Assembly: GCA_905204635.1 (NCBI GenBank)
Contig: CAJLAN010000029.1
Coordinates: forward strand, 1 to 12,451
Source: an uncultured Collinsella sp.
GTDB lineage: Bacteria > Actinomycetota > Coriobacteriia > Coriobacteriales > Coriobacteriaceae
Direction: 5' to 3'
DNA: 12,451 nt
The translations under genes were made by a program, and so were the position numbers. Below are positions 6,938 through 12,451 of this stretch, piece by piece; positions within the stretch are counted from its first letter, which is position 1, and each line of letters starts with the position of its first letter. The notes beneath the pieces were generated by a model. That model did no database searches. It saw nothing but the letters and a program-made list of their open reading frames with translations, and had not been told where the DNA came from.

Positions 6938-9130
6938 CTATAAAGCGTCGGCAGCTATGTGCGCAAGCGCCTCAACGAGCTCCTGCGAACTCACGGGTTT
7001 ACTCAGGTGCGCGTTCATGCCTGCCTCGCGCGAAAGCCTGCGATCGTCGGCAAAGGCGTTGGCGCTCACGGCGATAATCGGCGTGGTCGTGGCATCCTCA
7101 CGATCGAGTGCTCGAATTCGACGCGTGGCCTCAAGGCCATCGATGCCCGGCATCATGATGTCCATCAACACCACGTCGTACTCGTGCGGCGCGCTCGCGG
7201 CAAACGCCTCAACGGCAGACTTGCCATCCTTAGCATGCGTCACGACGGCACCGGCACGGCCGAGCGTAAACTGCGCGATCTCGGCATTCAGGTCGTTATC
7301 CTCTACGAGCAAAACACGCAAGCCCTGGAGCGCATCGCCGTCGCCCGCATCCACGCGAACTGCCTGAGGAATCTCGGAGCGCTTGCATTTCTCGAACGGC
7401 AGGCGGATGGTAAACGTCGTCCCCTGCCCCAAGACGCTCGTAAAGCTCATGGTTCCGCCCATAAGCTCGACCAACTGTTTTGCGATAGGCGCGCCCAGGC
7501 CAGTTCCCGATGAAGCGCCTTCCATCTGTTGCTCCTCACGACAAAACGGCTCATAGAGGTGCTGTTGGAACTCCTCGCTCATGCCAATACCGTTATCGGC
7601 GATCGTGTATTCATAGACAGGGACGCCATCCACTGGCTCCACCTCGCGGCACATCAGGCGAACATAGCCGCCCTGGCGGTTGTACTTGACGGCATTGCCG
7701 GCAATATTGAGCAACAAGCGCTTGAGATGCGTCACGCTCACCCGTACATAGGGATGATCAAGCGTCTGCTGGTCGCAGATAATTGTCACCAGGCGCTCCT
7801 CGGCCTGGCGCTCCAGAATATCGCGCACCTCGTGGTTGAGGGTCGCCAAGTTTGTGGGAACAAGCTCCAGATCGACCTGCCCGCTCTCCAGGCGACTCAT
7901 ATCCAGGGCCTCGTTGGCAAGGTCGAGCAGCAGCCCCGATGCCGTCCAGATCTTTGAGCGGCACTCGGTCTGCTTTTGCAGATCGTCCGCATTGGCATCG
8001 CCGACCTCGACCATGCCGCGAATGCCGTTGATGGGCGTGCGCAGATCGTGGCTCATGCGGCGCAAAAACTCCGTCTTTGCAGAGTTGGCAGACGAGGCCT
8101 CACGCGCTGCCTTTGCCAGCTTGTCGCCATAGTCGCGCTCCTGCTGCAGCAAGTCCGTCAAACGTCGACGATCAGCGCGGCGACGCACCATCACAACAAC
8201 GGCTATAACACCGCCGTAGAGCACCAGCACGCCGGCAGCAACAGCCGCGACGACCTCAAAGTAGCGCCGCGCCGAGGCATAGGTGCACACGTAGAACCCG
8301 CGCGCTTTTCCAAATGTGCCCAAATACCACTCGCCGTTGGCGTTAACCAATCTGACCTTACCAACCGGGCACCGATCCTTTATACCGTCGACAATGAAGG
8401 CATCCGTCGCAGGCAGATCGAATACGCCCAATATGGTGGGTTCAACGGCATTGGTCGCAACGACCTTGCCATCGCTTTCGATCACAATATTGCCGCTATC
8501 GATGGTTTCATAGCCATCAAGCAGGCTCTGCAGTTTGAGCGTATTGCTTGCAACTGCCTTCGCGCTCTGATGCCTTACTGCGACAACGATGCCCTCGTCA
8601 TCCTGCCGGGTTACGCAGCCAATGTCTGCGACCGAATCATCCGCAAGCGTGATACGGGCGGTATAGGACTTAAGCGGATGGGCTGCCACCTCCAGCACGG
8701 GTGCTTCCTTGAGATACGTAGCGAGCGACTCGTAGCCCACGCCATCCGTCGAGGACTCGGACACCAAATTACCCGATGCGTCCGTCACGATCAGTGCGCT
8801 CACGTTAAACTGGTCGGCATATTGCTCCAGCATGGCGTTATCCACCGAACCGTCGCGCTCCATATCGCGCGCTGTCTCTCCTGCGATCTCCATAACACGA
8901 ATCAGGTTTTTGGTCGTATAGGCGCTATTGAACGCATCATATGAAAGGCTCTGCGTCGCCACGTAATCGACAACGTCGGCAAAGCGCTGCTCGGCTTGGG
9001 CCGTCGTGTAACCGTAGCTCATCATGCCGGCAACAACCGAGAGCGCTATCCCCAGCAGGATGACAAGGAGCCATACCCCTGCCGAACGATTGCCCCGCTC
9101 CTCTACGGCGTGGTCGGGCGCATCGATCAT
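6938..9130 (-). CDS. hybrid sensor histidine kinase/response regulator with a Cache-like extracytoplasmic sensor
   Basis: 730 residues. TM1 (about 17-39) and TM2 (about 293-315) bracket a roughly 250-residue external domain. Its middle, with FNVSALIVTDASGNLVSESS, recalls Cache-type ligand sensors (inference). A short helical linker follows, then HisKA with SHDLRTP, phospho-acceptor His361; HATPase with an NIAGNAVKYN N-box, DNGIGM and GTGLGAP; and a receiver with LLVEDND, Asp657 in LMDIMMPGIDG and Lys in LSKPV. There is no HPt or DNA-binding output domain. The kinase and receiver parts closely resemble those of the dual-VFT kinase 600 bases away, so the two are paralogues. ATG 9128-9130 overlaps the stop of the upstream solute-binding lipoprotein gene (ATGA) and has GGAGGG (9137-9142) six bases upstream, so both are made from one message. 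That makes the lipoprotein a likely ligand-presenting partner. Confidence 0.9.
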   Translation of the reverse strand: MIDAPDHAVEERGNRSAGVWLLVILLGIALSVVAGMMSYGYTTAQAEQRFADVVDYVATQSLSYDAFNSAYTTKNLIRVMEIAGETARDMERDGSVDNAMLEQYADQFNVSALIVTDASGNLVSESSTDGVGYESLATYLKEAPVLEVAAHPLKSYTARITLADDSVADIGCVTRQDDEGIVVAVRHQSAKAVASNTLKLQSLLDGYETIDSGNIVIESDGKVVATNAVEPTILGVFDLPATDAFIVDGIKDRCPVGKVRLVNANGEWYLGTFGKARGFYVCTYASARRYFEVVAAVAAGVLVLYGGVIAVVVMVRRRADRRRLTDLLQQERDYGDKLAKAAREASSANSAKTEFLRRMSHDLRTPINGIRGMVEVGDANADDLQKQTECRSKIWTASGLLLDLANEALDMSRLESGQVDLELVPTNLATLNHEVRDILERQAEERLVTIICDQQTLDHPYVRVSVTHLKRLLLNIAGNAVKYNRQGGYVRLMCREVEPVDGVPVYEYTIADNGIGMSEEFQQHLYEPFCREEQQMEGASSGTGLGAPIAKQLVELMGGTMSFTSVLGQGTTFTIRLPFEKCKRSEIPQAVRVDAGDGDALQGLRVLLVEDNDLNAEIAQFTLGRAGAVVTHAKDGKSAVEAFAASAPHEYDVVLMDIMMPGIDGLEATRRIRALDREDATTTPIIAVSANAFADDRRLSREAGMNAHLSKPVSSQELVEALAHIAADAL

Positions 9131-9996
9131 GACAAGCCCTCCATATTCAAAAATGGCGAAGGGTCATCAAAGTACTTTGACACCAGGCGTTCCATGGTGC
9201 CGTCGGCTAGCATTTCCTGGTAGGCATGGGTGAGTTTAACGTCGATGCCGCGCGTATCGTTGGTATCGAAAGCGGTACCCAAGCCAACCTCCAGCAGCGG
9301 CTCATCCAAAATGCGATACGTTACGCCATAGTCTTTTTCGTAGGTGAGCAACGAGGACTCATGCGCGGCGATAGCGTCGACCAGACCCTCGACGAGCGCC
9401 GGGTTCAGGTATGAACGGTCCGAGAAGCTGTAGAGCTCCTTGATCTGCGGAACATTTTCATTTGCGCAATTGAGCAAAATGTCCTCGGGCTTGGTGGTGG
9501 ACTGGACCGCCACGACCTTATCCTCAAGATCCGCAAGCGTGTAGATATCGCTCTGGGGATCGACCGCGACCACCTGGCGGCTCGCAAGGTACGGGCCGGC
9601 CCAACGATACTCGTTTTCGCGACCCGTCATGCTAAAGCTGCCCATGACACAATCGAGCTCGCCGCTCGCCAGCAGCTCTTTCTTCTTCTCCCAGTCGATC
9701 AGCTGGTATTTTGGCTTGTAACCAATGCGGGCCAAAGCCTCGGTCAATATCTCGACGTCCAGGCCAACGATATCGCCGTACTCGTCGGTATACACAAACG
9801 GCGGATAGAGGTCGCTGCCAACGTTGAGCGTCTTAAGGCTGTCGTCTTTGGCCTGCGAGGCGTCCAGACCTTCTAATGCAGACGTCGAGGCTCTGTCATT
9901 CGACCCGGAACAGCCGGCTATCGCTACGACAAAGGCACACGCTACCGCAAGCGCGGCAAACAACGATATGGACACCGAGCGGCGAGGTCTTTTCAT
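9127..9996 (-). CDS. extracellular solute-binding lipoprotein, SBP_bac_3 (amino-acid-type) family
   Basis: 289 residues. The N-terminus has positive charges (MKRPRR), a hydrophobic core and the lipobox IAGC with Cys29, so the mature protein is lipid-anchored on the outer face of the membrane. A Ser/Asp-rich linker follows. The binding domain begins near LNVGSDLYPPFVY, then GLDVEILTEALARIGY, LASGELDCVMGSFSMT and GRENEYRWAGPYL, whose arginine normally holds the ligand carboxylate. In the hinge-distal lobe, the usual D of the amino-group contact appears as E in VDAIAAHES. The size is normal for family 3. No ABC permease or ATPase is next to it; instead its stop codon overlaps the start of a hybrid kinase gene, so it probably serves signalling rather than, or besides, uptake. 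ATG 9994-9996 has GGAG four bases upstream. The ligand is unknown; an amino acid is the default guess. Confidence 0.87.
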   Translation of the reverse strand: MKRPRRSVSISLFAALAVACAFVVAIAGCSGSNDRASTSALEGLDASQAKDDSLKTLNVGSDLYPPFVYTDEYGDIVGLDVEILTEALARIGYKPKYQLIDWEKKKELLASGELDCVMGSFSMTGRENEYRWAGPYLASRQVVAVDPQSDIYTLADLEDKVVAVQSTTKPEDILLNCANENVPQIKELYSFSDRSYLNPALVEGLVDAIAAHESSLLTYEKDYGVTYRILDEPLLEVGLGTAFDTNDTRGIDVKLTHAYQEMLADGTMERLVSKYFDDPSPFLNMEGLS

Positions 9997-10038
9997 CGAG
10001 CTCCAGAAGATCCTGTTTACAGACTGAAATGGCTAAAG

Positions 10039-10044
10039 ATAATA
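10039..10044 (-). promoter_or_regulatory. candidate -10 box for the lipoprotein-kinase operon
   Basis: TATTAT on the minus strand (five of six consensus bases) lies in an AT-rich patch about 43 bases before the lipoprotein start. The best -35-like match, TTGGAC, is 20 bases away, which is longer than usual. It is the only promoter-like sequence seen between the upstream hairpin and the gene. Confidence 0.3.
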
Positions 10045-10088
10045 GCAAACGAAACCACTCGAGCGTCCAATGGTTACAGGCGTTCTAC

Positions 10089-10130
10089 CATGCGGGGCCT
10101 TCTAGCCGACTTGGCAGAAGGCCCCGCATG
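10089..10130 (-). terminator. hairpin terminator of the PatB-like gene
   Basis: Perfect 15-bp arms CATGCGGGGCCTTCT (10089-10103) and AGAAGGCCCCGCATG (10116-10130) surround a 12-base loop that can itself pair GCC with GGC. It starts ten bases after the stop of the minus-strand aminotransferase-like gene. The T-run is poor. It also insulates the following lipoprotein-kinase operon, which reads in the same direction. Confidence 0.65.
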
Positions 10131-10140
10131 CAGTGCACAC

Positions 10141-11355
10141 TTACCGCGCATTAAAAACGTAGCGGTCCAGGCGGTCGCACGCTTCCCTTACGCGCGAAAG
10201 CGGCAGCGCCAGATTCACACGAATGTGGCAGAGTCCGTGGAACGGGCGGCCGTCCTGATACCCCACGCCCACGCGTGCCCCCTCGTCGAGCAACCACTGA
10301 ATATCGCGGCCATGCTCTCGGCACCACTCGGTGCAGTCCAGAAACACCATGTACGTGCCCTGCGGACGTGAATAGGACACACCCTCAAAATGCTCGTCCA
10401 CGTAATCGCAGAAGTACTCGATATTGTCGGCAAGCACCTGGTTGAGCTCGTCCACCCACTCGTAGCCCTGCGGCTGGTAGGCACCGATAAGCGCATGCAT
10501 GGAGAGGACATTCATCTCGTTGTAGTGGGTCTTGTTGGACACGGCGCAGATGCGGTCACGCAGCGTCTCGTTGTAGGCAATGTGGTAGCTGCCGACAAGG
10601 CCCGCCAAGTTGAACGTCTTGCTCGGTGCATAGAGGGCGACCGTGCGCATGCGGGCATCCTCGCTCACCGACTGCGTCGGGATATGCTTGTGCCCCGGCA
10701 GGATGATATCGGACCAAATCTCGTCCGAAATCACCACGCAATCGTGCTGGCGATAGATGTCCATGGCGCGCTCGATTTCGTCGCGCTCCCATACGCGGCC
10801 GCAGGGATTGTGCGGCGAGCAGAACACCGCGGCATGGATGTGGTTTTGAGCGAGCTTGTGCTCCATGTCCTCAAAGTCCATACGCCACACGCCTTGGTCG
10901 TCGAGCTTAAGCGGGCTGTGGACAATGTGATAGCCCGCGGCCTCAATGGACTTGGTAAAGCCGATGTAGGTAGGGCTGTGGACCAGCACCGCATCGCCCG
11001 GCTGAACATACGCACGCAGCGTCGACACGACACCGCCCAGCACGCCGTTTTCGTAGCCGATATGTTCAGGGCGCAGGCCCTCGACGCCATTGCGGCGGCT
11101 CTGCCATTCGATGATGCGGTCGAAGTACTCGGCGCGCGGGTTAAAGTAGCCAAACATGGGATGCTGAGCACGCTGAATGATGTGCTCCTGGACCGTGGGC
11201 ACCGTGGCAAAATTCATGTCGGCCACCCACATGGGAATGCGATCGAAGCCCTCGTCGGGTGCGTTTGGAGCCATGCCGGGGATCTCGCCCCAAGAATCAA
11301 CGGCGATGGAGTCCATGCCGTGGCGGTCGATAAGCGAGCTAAAGTCGTATTTCAT
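10141..11355 (-). CDS. PatB/MalY-type PLP-dependent C-S lyase / aminotransferase (putative cystathionine beta-lyase)
   Basis: 404 residues from ATG 11353-11355, near the usual 390-400 of the PatB/MalY group. Typical landmarks are PMWVADMNF near the N-terminus; YENGVLGGVVSTLRAY (PLP phosphate region); FCSPHNPCGRVW, containing the Asn that faces the PLP ring; VISDEIWSDI with the Asp that binds the pyridine nitrogen; and APSKTFNLAGL with the Schiff-base lysine Lys246. PatB/MalY proteins are class I fold enzymes that cleave cystathionine or cysteine conjugates to homocysteine/thiol, pyruvate and ammonia; true aminotransferase activity is less common. Substrate choice cannot be read here. The reading frame is open 46 codons further upstream, but those codons look non-coding. 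The chosen start gives the canonical MKYDF beginning, with GGGGG (11362-11366) six bases upstream. It lies 112 bases downstream of trmO and ends at a strong hairpin. Confidence 0.85.
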   Translation of the reverse strand: MKYDFSSLIDRHGMDSIAVDSWGEIPGMAPNAPDEGFDRIPMWVADMNFATVPTVQEHIIQRAQHPMFGYFNPRAEYFDRIIEWQSRRNGVEGLRPEHIGYENGVLGGVVSTLRAYVQPGDAVLVHSPTYIGFTKSIEAAGYHIVHSPLKLDDQGVWRMDFEDMEHKLAQNHIHAAVFCSPHNPCGRVWERDEIERAMDIYRQHDCVVISDEIWSDIILPGHKHIPTQSVSEDARMRTVALYAPSKTFNLAGLVGSYHIAYNETLRDRICAVSNKTHYNEMNVLSMHALIGAYQPQGYEWVDELNQVLADNIEYFCDYVDEHFEGVSYSRPQGTYMVFLDCTEWCREHGRDIQWLLDEGARVGVGYQDGRPFHGLCHIRVNLALPLSRVREACDRLDRYVFNAR

Positions 11356-11467
11356 GCTGGACCCCCGTGCAAAGTTGATTGTTTTGGTAGGCGTTATTGT
11401 CCACCAGCGTGGGCGGTTTTGGCGCGGGGTTTGGCGCTTAATTTGACGGGTGCGGACGAATGGCTGG

Positions 11468-12205
11468 TTAGTCTTGCGCGTCGTTGACGGCAACTACGGT
11501 TAGCTGGGTTTCATCGACCGCAAACGATATGTCGAGCCCGGCGAAGGCCAGATGATAGACGCGGTTTGGCTCGTGTTTGCTGCCCGCGCGGCGCGGATCT
11601 TGGCGAAGAACCTCGACCAGACCGGGGAGCTTTGCGCTTGGGACTTTGTCTTGTAGTGTTTGCGAGAACTCGACGTCGAGCTCTTGCCACGGGGCGTCCT
11701 CAATCCAGCCGCCCGTTGCATCCGGGTGGCAGTCCGCAAACGGAATGTAGGGCTTAATGTCGTAGATGGGCGTGCCGTCGCGCAGATCGGCTCCCAGCAC
11801 ATGGATGATGGGGCCATCGTCGGTGAACTCGACACGATCGAGCTTGACGCAGGTAAGACCGATGGGATTAGGGCGAAACGGACTGCGCGTGGCAAACACG
11901 CCCACGCGCTCGGCTCCACCCAGACGCGGCGGACGCACGGTTTTCGACCACTTGACGTTGGTTCCAGCCTTGTCCTGCGTTTTAGCGTCGACGGCAATGT
12001 CCTTAGCTGTGCCGCCGGGCGTTCCGTTTTCGAAGCGCCACAGCAGCCATAGGTGAGAGAAGGAGTCCAGGCCCTCACCTGCTGCATTGGAGGCAAATTC
12101 CGGCTCAAAGACGATGCGTCCCTGCAGATGGGGCGCCAAAAAGCTGTTACGCGGAATGCCGAACTTCTGCGGCAGGTCGGTATGTATGTGTGCAATAGGT
12201 TCCAT
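11468..12205 (-). CDS. trmO: tRNA (N6-threonylcarbamoyladenosine(37)-N6)-methyltransferase TrmO
   Basis: 245 residues, close to E. coli TrmO/YaeB at about 235. It carries the family hallmark ATRSPFRPNPIGLT (105-118), an upstream SHLWLLWRFE strand (50-59), DGTPIYDIKPYIP (143-155), and a C-terminal RQDPRRAG (201-208) equivalent to the conserved DPRP loop. TrmO uses S-adenosylmethionine to methylate t6A at position 37 of threonine tRNA, which fine-tunes ACY decoding, in the cytosol. The open frame runs up to 12436, overlapping a divergent regulator gene. An ATG at 12214 is also possible. I prefer ATG 12203-12205: the 12214 codon lies inside a TACAAT box (12213-12218), and seven bases later comes ATG 12205, as expected for a leaderless message. 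No Shine-Dalgarno sequence is visible at either. Confidence 0.9.
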   Translation of the reverse strand: MEPIAHIHTDLPQKFGIPRNSFLAPHLQGRIVFEPEFASNAAGEGLDSFSHLWLLWRFENGTPGGTAKDIAVDAKTQDKAGTNVKWSKTVRPPRLGGAERVGVFATRSPFRPNPIGLTCVKLDRVEFTDDGPIIHVLGADLRDGTPIYDIKPYIPFADCHPDATGGWIEDAPWQELDVEFSQTLQDKVPSAKLPGLVEVLRQDPRRAGSKHEPNRVYHLAFAGLDISFAVDETQLTVVAVNDAQD

Positions 12206-12212
12206 GCCGGTC

Positions 12213-12218
12213 ATTGTA
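12213..12218 (-). promoter_or_regulatory. -10 box for a leaderless trmO transcript (candidate)
   Basis: TACAAT on the minus strand is followed by GACCGGC and then the ATG at 12205, so transcription would be expected to start at or next to the A of the start codon. This is the standard spacing for leaderless actinobacterial genes. The lack of a Shine-Dalgarno sequence agrees with it. No -35 match is seen. Confidence 0.45.
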
Positions 12219-12272
12219 CGGCAAGGGCGTGTGGGGCGCTGCGCGCAATTCCCCACCGCAGCCGCCGGACGT

Positions 12273-12287
12273 GCAACCAACGGTTGC
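12273..12287. promoter_or_regulatory. small palindrome, possible operator
   Basis: GCAACC-AAC-GGTTGC is a perfect 6-bp inverted repeat with a three-base spacer, ending directly before the -35 box of the XRE-type gene. The size and place fit a dimeric repressor site, perhaps for autoregulation by that gene. It is short enough to arise by chance. Confidence 0.3.
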
Positions 12288-12316
12288 TTGGAAGGGCGCT
12301 GGCCGCCGCGTATGCT
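12288..12316 (+). promoter_or_regulatory. promoter of the XRE-type regulator gene (candidate)
   Basis: TTGGAA (12288-12293) and TATGCT (12311-12316) are separated by exactly 17 bases. Each matches four of six consensus bases, including the most conserved positions. A start near 12323 would leave a leader of about 24 bases containing the AGAAAGGAG ribosome-binding site. Confidence 0.5.
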
Positions 12317-12346
12317 TAAGCCATCAACCGGCAGAAAGGAGCCGTC

Positions 12347-12451
12347 ATGGCCTTTGCAGAAAAACTCATCGCCGTCCGCCGCGCCAACAATCTCACCCAA
12401 GAACAGCTCGCCGCCAAGCTCTACGTCACGCGCCAAGCCGTCAGCCGCTGG
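12347..12451 (+). CDS. XRE-family helix-turn-helix regulator, N-terminal 35 residues (3' truncated by window edge)
   Basis: The first 35 codons are present before the window ends. They read MAFAEKLIAVRRANNLTQEQ, then LAAKLYVTRQAVSRW, which is the first half of a Cro/C1-type HTH. LTQEQLAAKL is helix 2 and VTRQAVSRW the recognition helix, whose QAVSRWE pattern is typical of family regulators with a variable C-terminal part. Proteins starting this way may end in TM helices or other domains, which cannot be seen here. ATG 12347 has AGAAAGGAG (12332-12340 region) about five to six bases upstream, a strong site. The gene is divergent from trmO with 141 bases between start codons. The DNA target is unknown; the palindrome just before its promoter is a possible self-binding site. 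Confidence 0.85.
   Translation, partial: MAFAEKLIAVRRANNLTQEQLAAKLYVTRQAVSRW

Noticed and set aside
7976..8944. 322-codon plus-strand frame inside the minus-strand kinase
   Set aside because: Its opposite strand encodes TM2, the HisKA start and the sensor of a clear kinase; the plus-strand translation shows no family features.
11418..11437. Direct repeat TTTGGCGC twice, four bases apart, in the gap between trmO and the PatB-like gene
   Set aside because: Two short copies only, with no symmetry and no clear relation to a promoter; likely chance in GC-rich DNA.
10390..11487. 365-codon open frame opposite the PatB-like gene
   Set aside because: A shadow of the high-GC third positions of the real minus-strand gene; no motif, no ribosome-binding site.
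11356..11493. 46-codon N-terminal extension of the PatB-like protein
   Set aside because: The added residues are Arg/Thr/Pro-rich intergenic translation. The family starts at the MKYDF position, which has its own G-rich site.
12206..12436. Extension of the TrmO frame to 12436
   Set aside because: It would run through the divergent promoter and into the XRE gene; TrmO homology begins at MEPIAHIHTD.

Overview
The window looks like chromosomal DNA of a high-GC Gram-positive gut actinobacterium. A Collinsella-like member of the Coriobacteriia is my best guess. This rests on the G+C-rich third positions, the Gram-positive style lipoprotein and the general flavour of the proteins; no rRNA or other marker gene is present to prove it. 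Coding density is high. No gap between genes exceeds 300 bases (the longest is about 200), and I see no tRNA, rRNA, CRISPR array, transposase or phage gene.

Layout. (1) 1-829, plus strand: the tail of an ABC-transporter ATPase, translationally coupled to its ABC-2 type permease. (2) 918-3343, minus strand: in transcription order a two-TM potassium-channel protein, a LOG-family (TIGR00730) Rossmann protein, and a ClC-type chloride channel/transporter that lacks the usual gating glutamate. (3) 3344-3541: a divergent spacer carrying a 58-bp palindromic element. (4) 3542-9996: two hybrid histidine kinases pointing toward each other. The plus-strand kinase carries two periplasmic-binding-protein-like (Venus flytrap, VFT) domains fused to it, BvgS/EvgS style, and is followed by a PPOX-family flavoprotein gene. 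The minus-strand kinase has a different extracytoplasmic sensor and is translationally coupled (ATGA overlap) to a separate solute-binding lipoprotein. A strong hairpin at 6896-6935 separates the convergent halves. (5) 10141-12205, minus strand: a PatB/MalY-type PLP enzyme with its own terminator hairpin, then trmO (tRNA t6A37 methyltransferase), which may be expressed from a leaderless transcript. (6) 12347-12451: the first 35 codons of an XRE-type regulator, divergent from trmO and cut by the window edge.

How it may work together. The centre of the window is a sensory region: two paralogous HisKA-HATPase-REC kinases, each linked to an amino-acid-type binding protein, one in cis (fusion) and one in trans (lipoprotein). 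Both end in a receiver domain, and neither an HPt protein nor an output regulator is encoded here, so the phosphorelay must be completed elsewhere or the receivers act by themselves. The remaining genes are metabolic, transport and housekeeping functions with no evident link to the kinases.
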